From DASPXY01 sp038227745 (GTDB taxonomy: Bacteria > Planctomycetota > Planctomycetia > Gemmatales > Gemmataceae), in NCBI GenBank assembly GCA_038227745.1, contig JBBRPS010000065.1, forward strand, positions 1-20,487: 20,487 nucleotides of DNA. Direction: 5' to 3'. Made by a program: the position numbers and the translations under genes. This document shows positions 1 through 12,155 of this stretch, piece after piece. The stretch's first letter is position 1. Each line of letters opens with the position of its first letter. A model generated the notes under the pieces. The model did not search any database. It was not told where the DNA came from and was given only the letters and a program-made list of their open reading frames with translations.

Positions 1-167
1 GATCCCTCGCTTGCGCGTCGGGCTTGTGTCCGGTATTACCTCGGCAAGCAAGATGGTCACACAAGCCCGACGCGCCAGCGAGGGATCCCTCGCTGGCGCG
101 TCGGACTTGTGTCCAGTATTACCTCGGCAAGCAAGATGGTCACACAAGCCCGACGCGCCAGCGAGGG
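1..167. repeat. Tandem 83-bp repeat, each unit a long inverted repeat
   Basis: Two copies start at 1 and 84 (period 83). In each copy a roughly 26-29-nt left arm (1-29 and 84-112) is nearly the reverse complement of a right arm (59-87 and 142-167). The loop (30-58 and 113-141) is almost identical in both copies, differing by one base (CCGG versus CCAG). The two units share a GATC junction at 84-87. Each could fold as a strong hairpin in DNA or RNA. The arm begins CCCTCGCTGGCGCGTCGG. I see no transposase and no evident target-site duplication. From general knowledge this looks like a dispersed palindromic intergenic element of planctomycetes; membership in a family is inference. Confidence 0.85.
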
Positions 168-176
168 GGAGGACTG

Positions 177-203
177 CCCCTCGCTTGCGCTTCGGGCTTG
201 TGT
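177..203. repeat. Third, degenerate half-arm of the upstream repeat
   Basis: The stretch CCCCTCGCTTGCGCTTCGGG followed by CTTGTGT matches the left arm of the repeats at 1 and 84 with small differences. No matching right arm follows. It lies directly upstream of the ribosome-binding site of the gene at 223, so that gene's leader and probably its promoter lie within repeat-derived DNA. Confidence 0.6.
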
Positions 204-222
204 GCGAGGAGCCAGCTTTTCC

Positions 223-1263
223 ATGTTCCGCTACAGCCTCCTAGCGCTTCTCGTCATCGCCCTGGCCGCCGCGCCCGCGCCGGCCCAGCCCGCCAACCGC
301 GACCGCGTCGATGAGGCCATCGACCGCGCCCTCGCCTTCCTCAAGAACGTGCAGGACAGCGACGGCTCCTGGGGCGGCGGCGGGGGCAAGAACCCGGCCA
401 TTACCGCCCTCGCCGTCATGGCGTTCCTGTCCGCCGGCCACGTCCCGGGCGAGGGCCCCTATGCCGACACCGTCGAGCACGGCATTCGCTGGGTGATGAA
501 CCGGCAGCAGCCCAACGGCCTGATCGCCGCGGTCGGCGGCCACGAGATGTACCACCACGGCATCTGCACGCTCATGCTCGCCGAGGTCGCGGGCATGACG
601 CAGGGCAAGCTGGCGCAGGACGTCCGCGTCAAACTGGAGAAGGCGGTCGCGGTGGTCCTCAAGGCGCAGCGCAAGAACGGCAACGCGGCCGGCGGCTGGC
701 GCTACCGCGTCGTCGGCACTGACGCCGACATGAGCGTCACCGGCTGGCAACTGCTGGCGCTGCGGGCGGCGAAGAACCTCGGCTGCGACGTGCCGACCGA
801 GCGCATCGACATGGCCGTGGACTACATCAAGCGCTCGCGCGACCCGCGCACCGGCGGCTTCGCCTACACGCCCGGCGGCGGCTACACGATCCCCTGCACC
901 GGCACCGGCATCCTCGGCCTGGAAATCTGCGGCCGCGACCGGCACCACAGCCGCGAGGCGCTGCGGGCCGGCGCGTTCCTCATCAAACACCCGCCGCAGT
1001 GGAACTCGGCGCACTTCTTCTACGCCGTCTACTACTGCTCGCAGGCAACGTTCCAGCTCGGCAACAACTACTGGAACTTCTACCGGCCGCAGCTGCACAA
1101 GGTCCTGCTCGACAACCAGCAGGGCAACGGCTGCTGGATCGACACGAGCGGCTACGGCCCGAGCTACGGCACGGCGATGAGTGTGCTGGCGCTCACCGTC
1201 GAGTACCGCTTCCTGCCGATCTACCAGCGCGGCGAGGAACCGACGCCGAACCCCAGGGAGTGA
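223..1263 (+). CDS. Secreted alpha-toroid (prenyltransferase/squalene-oxidase repeat) protein
   Basis: This is a 346-residue protein. The start at ATG 223 is chosen because a typical signal peptide follows (MFRYSLLALLVIALAAAPAP, then AQP) and an AGGAG lies at 207-211. The frame stays open to 109, but that part translates the upstream repeat. The mature protein has repeated helix-hairpin segments with GSWGGG, GGWRYR, GGFAYT and GCWIDT turns, typical of the alpha/alpha toroid shared by prenyltransferases and squalene cyclases. A GTDADMSVTGW segment is present, but there is no cyclase DxDD motif, so terpene cyclase activity is not supported. Such exported toroid proteins are common and mostly uncharacterised in planctomycetes. 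Its opening repeat (DEAIDRALAFL) resembles that of the protein at 18621-20441 (NEAIDRGVRYL). Fold confident, function unknown. Confidence 0.85.
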   Translation: MFRYSLLALLVIALAAAPAPAQPANRDRVDEAIDRALAFLKNVQDSDGSWGGGGGKNPAITALAVMAFLSAGHVPGEGPYADTVEHGIRWVMNRQQPNGLIAAVGGHEMYHHGICTLMLAEVAGMTQGKLAQDVRVKLEKAVAVVLKAQRKNGNAAGGWRYRVVGTDADMSVTGWQLLALRAAKNLGCDVPTERIDMAVDYIKRSRDPRTGGFAYTPGGGYTIPCTGTGILGLEICGRDRHHSREALRAGAFLIKHPPQWNSAHFFYAVYYCSQATFQLGNNYWNFYRPQLHKVLLDNQQGNGCWIDTSGYGPSYGTAMSVLALTVEYRFLPIYQRGEEPTPNPRE

Positions 1264-1300
1264 CGGCAGCACCTGTCCCGTGCTTGACGCCATGCCTGGC

Positions 1301-1332
1301 GGCGAACGGCCGGCGCACGCCGGCCGTTCGCC
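1301..1332. terminator. Perfect 14-bp GC-rich hairpin
   Basis: The arm GGCGAACGGCCGGC (1301-1314) pairs perfectly with 1319-1332 around a 4-nt loop (GCAC). It lies 37 bases after the stop of the first gene and 66 bases before the glgE start. No T-run follows on either strand, so it is not a textbook intrinsic terminator. Its placement between two independent genes makes transcript-end formation the simplest role. Confidence 0.45.
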
Positions 1333-1398
1333 GCTCCAAAGAGGATCGGGCAGGCAACGGTCCCGCCTTGCCGTGGACCCAGTCGGAGTGACCAACCC

Positions 1399-3396
1399 AT
1401 GCACTCACTGCCGGCGCGGCTCCCTTCGCGCGTGATCATCGAGCATGTCGAGCCCGAGATCGACGCCGGGCGCTTTCCGATCAAGCGCACCGTCGGCGAG
1501 GAGGTCGGCGTCTCCGCCGACCTCCTCGCCGACGGCCACGACCTGCTGGCCGCGGTGCTGCGCTACCGCCGCGCCGGCGCCGACGAGTGGACCGAGGTGG
1601 GCATGTCCGACCTGGGCAACGACCACTGGGCGGCGCGTTTCCGCGTGACCGAGGTGGGCCGCTACGAGTACACCGTGCTGGCGTGGGTCGATCGCTTCGC
1701 GTCCTGGCGGAGGGACCTCTCGAAGAAGGCGGGCGCCGGCCAGGACGTGACGAGCGACCTGCTCGAAGGGGCGGAGCTGGTGAGCCAGGCGGCCCGCCGT
1801 GCCTCCGAGCCGGACGCCGAGTGGCTGCGCCGCCAGGCCGACGCCCTCGGCCGCGGCGATGACCCGTCCGCGCGCGTGCAGTTCGCCCTCGACCCGCCCC
1901 TGGCCGACGTCATGGCCCGCCACGCCGACCGCAGCAAGGCCGCTACCTACGACCGCGCCCTGCCCGTGACCGTCGAGCGCGAGCGCGCCCGCTTCGGGAC
2001 GTGGTACGAGCTGTTCCCGCGCTCCACAGCGGCCGAGCCGGGGAAGCACGGCACCTTCCGCGACATGGAACAGCGGCTGCCCTACGTCGCCGAGATGGGC
2101 TTCGACGTGCTCTATCTGCCGCCCGTCCACCCGGTCGGCACGAGCTTCCGCAAGGGGCCGAACAACACGCTCACGGCCGGTCCCGCCGACCCGGGCAGCC
2201 CGTGGGCCATCGGCGCCGCGGCGGGCGGCCACACCGCCATCCACCCGCCCCTCGGCACCCTCGCCGACTTCGACCGCCTGCGCGAAGTGGCCACGGGCTA
2301 CGGCATCGAGCTGGCGCTGGACGTGGCGTTCCAGTGCTCGCCCGACCACCCCTGGGTCCGCGAACACCCCGAGTGGTTCCGCCACCGCCCCGACGGCACC
2401 ATCAAGTACGCCGAGAACCCGCCCAAGAAGTACCAGGACATCTACCCGCTCGACTTCGAGTGCGCCGACGGGGAGGCGCTGTGGTCGGCGCTGCTCGACG
2501 TGGTCCTCTTCTGGGCCGGCCGCGGCGTGCGCATCTTCCGCGTGGATAACCCGCACACCAAGCCCTTCCGCTTCTGGGAGTGGCTGATCGGCGCGGTGCA
2601 GGCGCAGCACCCCGACACGATCTTCCTCGCGGAGGCGTTCACGCGGCCCAAGGTGATGCGCTACCTGGCCAAGAGCGGCTTCACGCAATCGTACAGCTAT
2701 TTCACCTGGCGCAACACGAAGCCGGAGATCACCGCGTATTTCACCGAGCTGACGCAGACGCAGGTGCGCGAGTACATGCGGCCGAACCTGTTCGCCAACA
2801 CGCCCGACATCCTCCCGGAATACTTGCAGTACGGCGGCCGCGGCGCGTTCCAGATCCGGCTGGTGCTGGCGGCGACGCTCGGGGCGACCTACGGCATCTA
2901 TGGCCCGCCCTTCGAGACGTGTGAGGCGACGCCGGTGAAGCACGGCAGCGAGGAGTACCTCGACTCCGAGAAGTATCAGGTGCGCCGCTGGGACTGGGAC
3001 ACCCCGAACGTGTTCCGGGAGTTCATCGCTCGCATCAACCGCATCCGCCGTGAGAACACCGCCCTGCAGTACGACCAGCGCCTGCGCTTCTACCCCAGCG
3101 ACAACGAGCGCATCGTCTTCTACGGCAAGACGTCACCGGAGATGGACAACATCATCCTGGTGGTCGTGAACCTTGACCCGCACCACCGGCAGACGGGCTG
3201 GGTGCGGATGCCGCTGGCCGAGCTGGGCCTGGGGCCGGGCGACTCGTACCAGGTCCACGACCTGATCACCGACGCCCGCTTCCTGTGGCACGGCGAGGCC
3301 AACTACGTCGATCTGGATCCGTCGAGCGCGGCGGCCCACATCCTGCGGTTGCGGAAGCGCGTCAAGACGGAGCGGGACTTCGATTACTACTTCTGA
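1399..3396 (+). CDS. glgE: Alpha-1,4-glucan:maltose-1-phosphate maltosyltransferase
   Basis: GlgE (GH13_3) transfers maltosyl units from alpha-maltose-1-phosphate to the non-reducing end of alpha-1,4-glucans in the cytoplasm. The protein has 665 residues, normal for the family. Residues about 1-190 form the GlgE-type N-terminal domain (DUF3416), followed by the catalytic barrel opening at FGTWYELFPRS and a C-terminal beta domain. Family signatures include NPPKKYQDIYPLDF, SPDHPWVREHPEWF and GSEEYLDSEKYQ. The catalytic set is intact: nucleophile Asp383 (RVDNPHTKP), acid/base Glu412 (FLAEAFTRP) and Asp470 (NTPDIL). The 29-residue spacing of Asp383 and Glu412 matches that known for Streptomyces GlgE. 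A GGAG at 1385-1388 supports the ATG at 1399. It is the first gene of the glgE, treS-mak, glgB cluster, an order seen in many GlgE loci. Confidence 0.97.
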   Translation: MHSLPARLPSRVIIEHVEPEIDAGRFPIKRTVGEEVGVSADLLADGHDLLAAVLRYRRAGADEWTEVGMSDLGNDHWAARFRVTEVGRYEYTVLAWVDRFASWRRDLSKKAGAGQDVTSDLLEGAELVSQAARRASEPDAEWLRRQADALGRGDDPSARVQFALDPPLADVMARHADRSKAATYDRALPVTVERERARFGTWYELFPRSTAAEPGKHGTFRDMEQRLPYVAEMGFDVLYLPPVHPVGTSFRKGPNNTLTAGPADPGSPWAIGAAAGGHTAIHPPLGTLADFDRLREVATGYGIELALDVAFQCSPDHPWVREHPEWFRHRPDGTIKYAENPPKKYQDIYPLDFECADGEALWSALLDVVLFWAGRGVRIFRVDNPHTKPFRFWEWLIGAVQAQHPDTIFLAEAFTRPKVMRYLAKSGFTQSYSYFTWRNTKPEITAYFTELTQTQVREYMRPNLFANTPDILPEYLQYGGRGAFQIRLVLAATLGATYGIYGPPFETCEATPVKHGSEEYLDSEKYQVRRWDWDTPNVFREFIARINRIRRENTALQYDQRLRFYPSDNERIVFYGKTSPEMDNIILVVVNLDPHHRQTGWVRMPLAELGLGPGDSYQVHDLITDARFLWHGEANYVDLDPSSAAAHILRLRKRVKTERDFDYYF

Positions 3397-3402
3397 ATGC
3401 CG

Positions 3403-3487
3403 CCGGGCAACCCTCGTAGGGTGGGCACTGCCCACCACACCACTGAGAACCCCGGTGGGCAGTGCCCACCCTACGAGGGTTGCCCGG
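3403..3487. repeat. Perfect 34-bp inverted repeat between glgE and treS-mak
   Basis: The arms 3403-3436 and 3454-3487 are exact reverse complements around a 17-nt spacer. Each arm contains GTAGGGTGGGCACTGCCCAC or its complement, and the GTGGGCACTGCCCAC core is itself nearly palindromic. The element fills most of the 121-bp gap between the glgE stop and the treS-mak start. It belongs, as far as I can judge, to a widespread planctomycete intergenic palindrome family; copy number would need a genome search. In the transcript it would form a very stable stem-loop that could protect or terminate glgE mRNA and lower read-through. No T-run follows. Confidence 0.9.
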
Positions 3488-3517
3488 TAACTTGACTCAC
3501 CGGACGGACGCCGCACC

Positions 3518-6877
<3,360 letters not shown>

Positions 6878-6893
6878 CGAAAGGACCGACACC

Positions 6894-8795
<1,902 letters not shown>

Positions 8796-8846
8796 CGCCT
8801 GGCGAGCAGCCTGGGCCGCTGCGGATAACGCGAATGGGGTCATGCA

Positions 8847-9497
8847 ATGGATCAGGGCGCGCTGGTAATGGAGCAGATCGAAGCGGGGAATAGGTTCCTT
8901 CGCGAGTTCGAGAAATCTACACGAGTCGTCGTGGCTTTCTGGCTCAAAGAAGCCGAGGATGGCCGGTGGGACCTCTATGCAGCGTCGGATCGGTTCGCCA
9001 AGGGAAAACTTGGGGGGGCTTATGGGGAAGTCCTGCGGATTGCAAAAGAGATGAAGGACCCCTACTTTGAACCATTCCGAGTGAAGCTGGTTGGATTGAG
9101 CGAGCCGGCGGTGCGCGCCGCCCTGGAAGTCTATCTGACGCATCCGCCCAAGATCCCTTTTCGTGTCCGTGAGCGGAATTTCGGAGGTCTTGACGTCGAA
9201 GACGTGTACCTCGTCAGAGGCCCGACAGGAGAGTATACAATGCCAAGCGGACGTGAGGTCCTCGATCAGATCATCGATCAAGAAGCCGCTTTCTTTGAAA
9301 AGCAAGGGAAGCCGCCTCGCAAGATGAAACTCCCTGTTCTCATGGCCTACGATCTTGCCAAGTGTGGCAGGAACGAGCTCGGGGACCTGAGCGGGAGAGT
9401 TTTCAAGGACGGTACTACCGTTTTTGAGAAAGAGGGCTTTCACGGAATGAGCGTGGAGATCATTCGCGATCGGAACGCCACCTTACAGTTCGAGTGA
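8847..9497 (+). CDS. Hypothetical protein, about 210 residues
   Basis: I do not recognise a named family. The 216-residue protein is soluble, charged and mixed alpha/beta, with no signal peptide or membrane segment. Landmarks are VVVAFWLKEAEDGRWDLYAA, a YEVYL-like segment at AALEVYLTHPPKIPF, and an acidic stretch EVLDQIIDQEAAFFEKQGK. A second in-frame ATG at 8868 (MEQIEAGNRFL), preceded by AGGG at 8854-8857, is an equally good start and would give 209 residues. It follows glgB by 51 bp on the same strand and might be read from that transcript. Its base composition is visibly less GC-rich than its neighbours, with many A/T third positions (GAA, TTT, AAG), which hints at a different history or low expression. 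No link to glucan metabolism is evident. Confidence 0.75.
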   Translation: MDQGALVMEQIEAGNRFLREFEKSTRVVVAFWLKEAEDGRWDLYAASDRFAKGKLGGAYGEVLRIAKEMKDPYFEPFRVKLVGLSEPAVRAALEVYLTHPPKIPFRVRERNFGGLDVEDVYLVRGPTGEYTMPSGREVLDQIIDQEAAFFEKQGKPPRKMKLPVLMAYDLAKCGRNELGDLSGRVFKDGTTVFEKEGFHGMSVEIIRDRNATLQFE

Positions 9498-9709
9498 ATT
9501 CGTGGAGTCGCACCCATTCCAAGCACCAGGGGAGAGACATCGTTCAAGTTACCCGAGGCCCGAGGGGGAGACAACCGTCCGTGCGACAGGTAGAATGGCG
9601 TTATTCGCTGCGCGGCACTACCCCAGGATCTCTTACTCACCTGCCATGATTATCTTCAATGTCATCGGGCTGCTGTTCGTCGGCCTCGCCCTCGGGGCCG
9701 GCATCGTCA
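9498..9709. other. Low-content intergenic stretch
   Basis: I see no convincing gene here. A plus-strand frame from ATG 9646 begins with a hydrophobic run (MIIFNVIGLLFVGLALGAG) that could be one membrane helix. It has no clear ribosome-binding site and degenerates into arginine/serine-rich translation that overlaps the minus-strand ORF at 9710-9892. It may be the remnant of a small membrane protein. Confidence 0.3.
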
Positions 9710-9892
9710 TCACCGGACTGACCATTTGCCGTTCCGACGCGGGGGGCGGGCGGGTTGCTTGGGGGCCTCTTCCACGGTCAGTACGCCGAACTCCGTGTCG
9801 AGGCTGTAGTATGTCTTTCGGCCGGTCAACGCCCGCAACGTCTGTCTCGCCAGCTCAGCGGCCTGGGCATTTTCTTCGGCTTTCTTCTTCAT
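9710..9892 (-). CDS. Small hypothetical protein, 60 residues
   Basis: A minus-strand frame encodes a 60-residue charged protein beginning MKKKAEENAQAAELARQTLR, with the central segment TGRKTYYSLDTEFGVLTVEE and a basic, proline-rich tail. The ATG at 9892 is chosen because GGGAGAGG lies a suitable distance upstream on that strand; the frame extends to 9910 but that part runs into the ribosome-binding site. The N-terminal third is probably helical. The amino-acid mix is protein-like and codon third positions are GC-rich, unlike a random shadow. There is no signal peptide or known motif. It stands alone between two plus-strand ORFs. Function unknown; existence moderately supported. Confidence 0.5.
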   Translation of the reverse strand: MKKKAEENAQAAELARQTLRALTGRKTYYSLDTEFGVLTVEEAPKQPARPPRRNGKWSVR

Positions 9893-9990
9893 TGTGCCCC
9901 TCTCCCGCAAGCAGCCGGTGGCGGTCTCTCCAAAACTTTACCACACCGAGGCACAACGCTGTTCACCTCTCCCTCAAGGGTGAATCCGCG

Positions 9991-10018
9991 TTGACTTCCG
10001 CGTGTGATCGTGTATGTT
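9991..10018 (+). promoter_or_regulatory. Possible sigma-70-like promoter
   Basis: TTGACT (9991-9996) and TATGTT (10013-10018) are separated by 16 bases. They match the vegetative consensus at 5/6 and 4/6 positions and lie 30 bases before the small ORF at 10049, which has a strong ribosome-binding site. This is a visual match only. Confidence 0.25.
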
Positions 10019-10048
10019 TCCTGCCCTTCGTCTTCGGAGGGGCAGGGT

Positions 10049-10204
10049 ATGGGAAAGGCAGTCCAGGCGATCCTGCTGGGCGCGGTAGTCTTCGTGGCGG
10101 AAGGCTGTGGCACCGTCAGCGATGGGATCCTTCGCGACTACCGCGAAGGACTCGGGGCCGCCGTCACGAAACCAACCTTCCCCAAGTCTGCGGCCCGAAG
10201 GTGA
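10049..10204 (+). CDS. Possible small exported or lipoprotein-like peptide, 51 residues
   Basis: From ATG 10049 a 51-residue frame starts MGKAVQAILLGAVVFVAEGC and continues GTVSDGILRDYREGLG. It looks like a short signal sequence ending at a cysteine, followed by a charged segment. The lipobox (AEGC) is poor because of the Glu. GGAGG at 10036-10040 is well placed and a promoter-like pair sits upstream. The 3' end overlaps the 3' end of the convergent treZ by 41 bp. The CGTVSD segment recalls the start of small YceK-like lipoproteins, so this may be a truncated remnant. Status uncertain. Confidence 0.3.
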   Translation: MGKAVQAILLGAVVFVAEGCGTVSDGILRDYREGLGAAVTKPTFPKSAARR

Positions 10205-12005
10205 CGCACTCGTAAGGCCGTAGCTCCGCTGAGGGCGTTCCCGCCACACGGCCCCCATCATAGCGCTCGGCCTCCGAACTGAAGAGTAAGACGTGCCCGC
10301 TCTCCACGCCCGGCAGGACCTGCGCCTCTGCCGTGAGGTTGAAGTAACAGCGCAGCGACTCCTCAGTCGCTGGCCCGCCGCGCACCAGCTCCAGCACGGC
10401 GGCCCGCTGCTCGTCCGGCAGCAGGCGGGAGGACCGCCGCGTGAAGTCGCGCAGCGCCGGCCAGCGCCGTCGCACCGCCAGCAGATCCTGATACAGCCGC
10501 CGCATCCCCTCACGGTGCGCGTTGCCAGCCCAACTCCAGCTCAACCGCGACGCCGCGAAACTGCTCTCGGCCTGCGGGTCGGGCACCTCGCCCTGCAGCG
10601 CGTAGTCGCGCCGGCGGCCGTTGCGCACGTTCTCGATCAGGTGCCCGTCCTGGAACGAGCAGAAGAACAGGAACGGGTTCGTCTCGTCGTACTCCTCGCC
10701 CATGAACAGCAGGAGCAGGTGGGGCGCCAGCAGGCCCAGGCTCGCGGCCAGTCGGCGCGCGGGCGGGCTGACGAGGCTGCCGAGCCGCTCGCCGCGGGCG
10801 CGGTTGCCGACCTGGTCGTGGTTCTGGACGCTCACCACGAAGCGGTCGCCGGGCAGGCCGCGCGTCGGCGCCCCCCAGCGGCGGCCGCGGTATTTGCTGT
10901 AACCGCCGTCGAGCAGGAACGTCTGCTCCATGAGCCGCGGCAGGTCCTGCACCGGACCGTAGTCCACGTACTTGCCGTGCCGCTCGCCGGTGAGGTAGGC
11001 GTGGATTGCGTGGTGGAAGTCGTCGCTCCACTCGGCGTCCAGTCCGTACCCGCCCTCGGCCTGCGGCAGCACCATGCGCACGTCGTTCGCCAGGCTCTCG
11101 GCGATGATGTGCGTCGGACGGCCGACCCGGGCCGAAGCCCCGTCCGCGGTGTCCTTGACCTCCGCGAGGATGTGCCGCGGCCGCGTGTCGAACAGGGCGT
11201 GGACGGCGTCGAGGCGCAGGCCGTCGAGGCGGTAGTCGCCGAGCCAGAGGCACACGTTGTCGAGGACGTACTGCCGCACCGCGTCGGAGCCGGGGCCGTC
11301 GTAGTTGAACGCCGGCCCCCAGGGGACGCGGTGGCGGTCGGAGAAGTACGGGCCGAACTCGTGCAGGTAGTTGCCCTCGGGGCCGAGGTGGTTGTAGACG
11401 ACATCGAGGAAGCACGCCAGGCCGCGGGCGTGGCACGCCTCGACGAGGCGTTTGAGGCCGTGCGGGCCGCCGTAGGTGTTCTGCACCGCATAGAGATGGA
11501 CGCCGTCGTAGCCCCAGTTGCGGCCGCCGGGGAACTGGGCGACCGGCATGATCTCGACGGCGGTGACGCCCAGCTCGCGCAGGCTGTCGAGGCGCGGGAT
11601 GACGGCGTCGAAGGTGCCTTCGGGCGTGAAGGTGCCGACGTGCAGTTCGTAGAACACGAGGTCTTCGCGGCGGATGCCGGTCCAGGCGCCCTCGGCCCAG
11701 GGGAAGCGCTCGGGGTAGAGGACGGCGGAGGGGCGGTGGACGCCGTCGGGCTGCCAGAGCGAGGCGGGGTCGGGGCGTTCGGGGCCGTTGTCGAGGCGGA
11801 AGGCGTAGCGCTGCCCCTCGGCGACGCCGGGCCGCTCCAGGCGGAAGTAGCCGCCGTCCTCGCGCTCCATGAGGAGGGAGTCGCGGCGGCCGCCGTCGAT
11901 CAGGACCAGTTCAATGCGGCCGGCCTTCGGTGCCCACACGCGCCAGCAGCACGCCCCGCCGGGCAGGGCGAAGGCCCCGCAGCGCGGGTTCGCTTCTTCT
12001 CGCAT
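10164..12005 (-). CDS. treZ: Malto-oligosyltrehalose trehalohydrolase
   Basis: TreZ (GH13_10) hydrolyses the alpha-1,4 bond next to the trehalose end of maltooligosyl-trehalose, releasing trehalose. The 613-residue length is typical. An N-terminal beta-sandwich (WRVWAPKAGRIELVLIDGG) precedes the barrel, with VFYELHVGTFTPEGTFDAVI, the TreZ-typical NWGYDGVHLYAVQNTYGGP, VVYNHLGPEGNYL and WSDDFHHAIHAYLTGE. Expected catalytic residues are present: Asp266 (GLRLDAVHALFD), Glu303 (IIAESLANDVR) and Asp397 (QNHDQVGNRA). The ATG at 12005 is preceded on its strand by GGAGG (plus 12015-12019). The substrate comes from TreY, which is not in this window. The gene is convergent to the glgE cluster and divergent from the gene at 12156. 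It suggests trehalose is made from glucan here, which sharpens the puzzle of the dead TreS. Confidence 0.94.
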   Translation of the reverse strand: MREEANPRCGAFALPGGACCWRVWAPKAGRIELVLIDGGRRDSLLMEREDGGYFRLERPGVAEGQRYAFRLDNGPERPDPASLWQPDGVHRPSAVLYPERFPWAEGAWTGIRREDLVFYELHVGTFTPEGTFDAVIPRLDSLRELGVTAVEIMPVAQFPGGRNWGYDGVHLYAVQNTYGGPHGLKRLVEACHARGLACFLDVVYNHLGPEGNYLHEFGPYFSDRHRVPWGPAFNYDGPGSDAVRQYVLDNVCLWLGDYRLDGLRLDAVHALFDTRPRHILAEVKDTADGASARVGRPTHIIAESLANDVRMVLPQAEGGYGLDAEWSDDFHHAIHAYLTGERHGKYVDYGPVQDLPRLMEQTFLLDGGYSKYRGRRWGAPTRGLPGDRFVVSVQNHDQVGNRARGERLGSLVSPPARRLAASLGLLAPHLLLLFMGEEYDETNPFLFFCSFQDGHLIENVRNGRRRDYALQGEVPDPQAESSFAASRLSWSWAGNAHREGMRRLYQDLLAVRRRWPALRDFTRRSSRLLPDEQRAAVLELVRGGPATEESLRCYFNLTAEAQVLPGVESGHVLLFSSEAERYDGGRVAGTPSAELRPYECVTFGPQTWGRLVS

Positions 12006-12057
12006 GTCCGTGTGCCTCCGTACGCTCTGTTATTCTGTTATACGGGCGGCGGACGGA

Positions 12058-12087
12058 TTGCGATGGGTGCGAAGGGCCGGGTACAAT
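12058..12087 (+). promoter_or_regulatory. Possible promoter in the treZ divergent region
   Basis: TTGCGA (12058-12063) and TACAAT (12082-12087) are separated by 18 bases and match the vegetative consensus at 4/6 and 5/6. They lie about 70 bases before the ATG at 12156, in the 150-bp divergent gap, where promoters for both genes are expected. Visual match only. Confidence 0.3.
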
Positions 12088-12155
12088 ACTGCTCGAACCG
12101 GACGAAGCCGCATCTGCTGCCCCCTCGGCTCGCCTCCGTTAACCTCCGAGTCATC

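Noticed and set aside
1..203. CRISPR-like repeat structure
   Set aside because: There are only two full units, the period is 83 bp, loop and arms are both conserved, and there are no variable spacers.
109..222. Upstream extension of the first gene
   Set aside because: The extra residues translate the palindromic repeat; the signal peptide and ribosome-binding site place the start at 223.
223..1263. Terpene cyclase/squalene-hopene cyclase assignment
   Set aside because: The toroid repeats are present, but the class II cyclase DxDD motif is not, and the protein has a secretion signal.
1284..1312. glgE promoter from TTGACG at 1284
   Set aside because: The -10 position falls in GGCCGG inside the hairpin; there is no usable -10 element.
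10293..12155. Very long plus-strand open frame upstream of and in frame with the nuclease-like gene
   Set aside because: It is the antisense of treZ. The translation is low-complexity Ala/Val/Arg/Gln-rich with no motif, while the treZ strand carries a full GH13 domain. High GC leaves few stop codons on the shadow strand.
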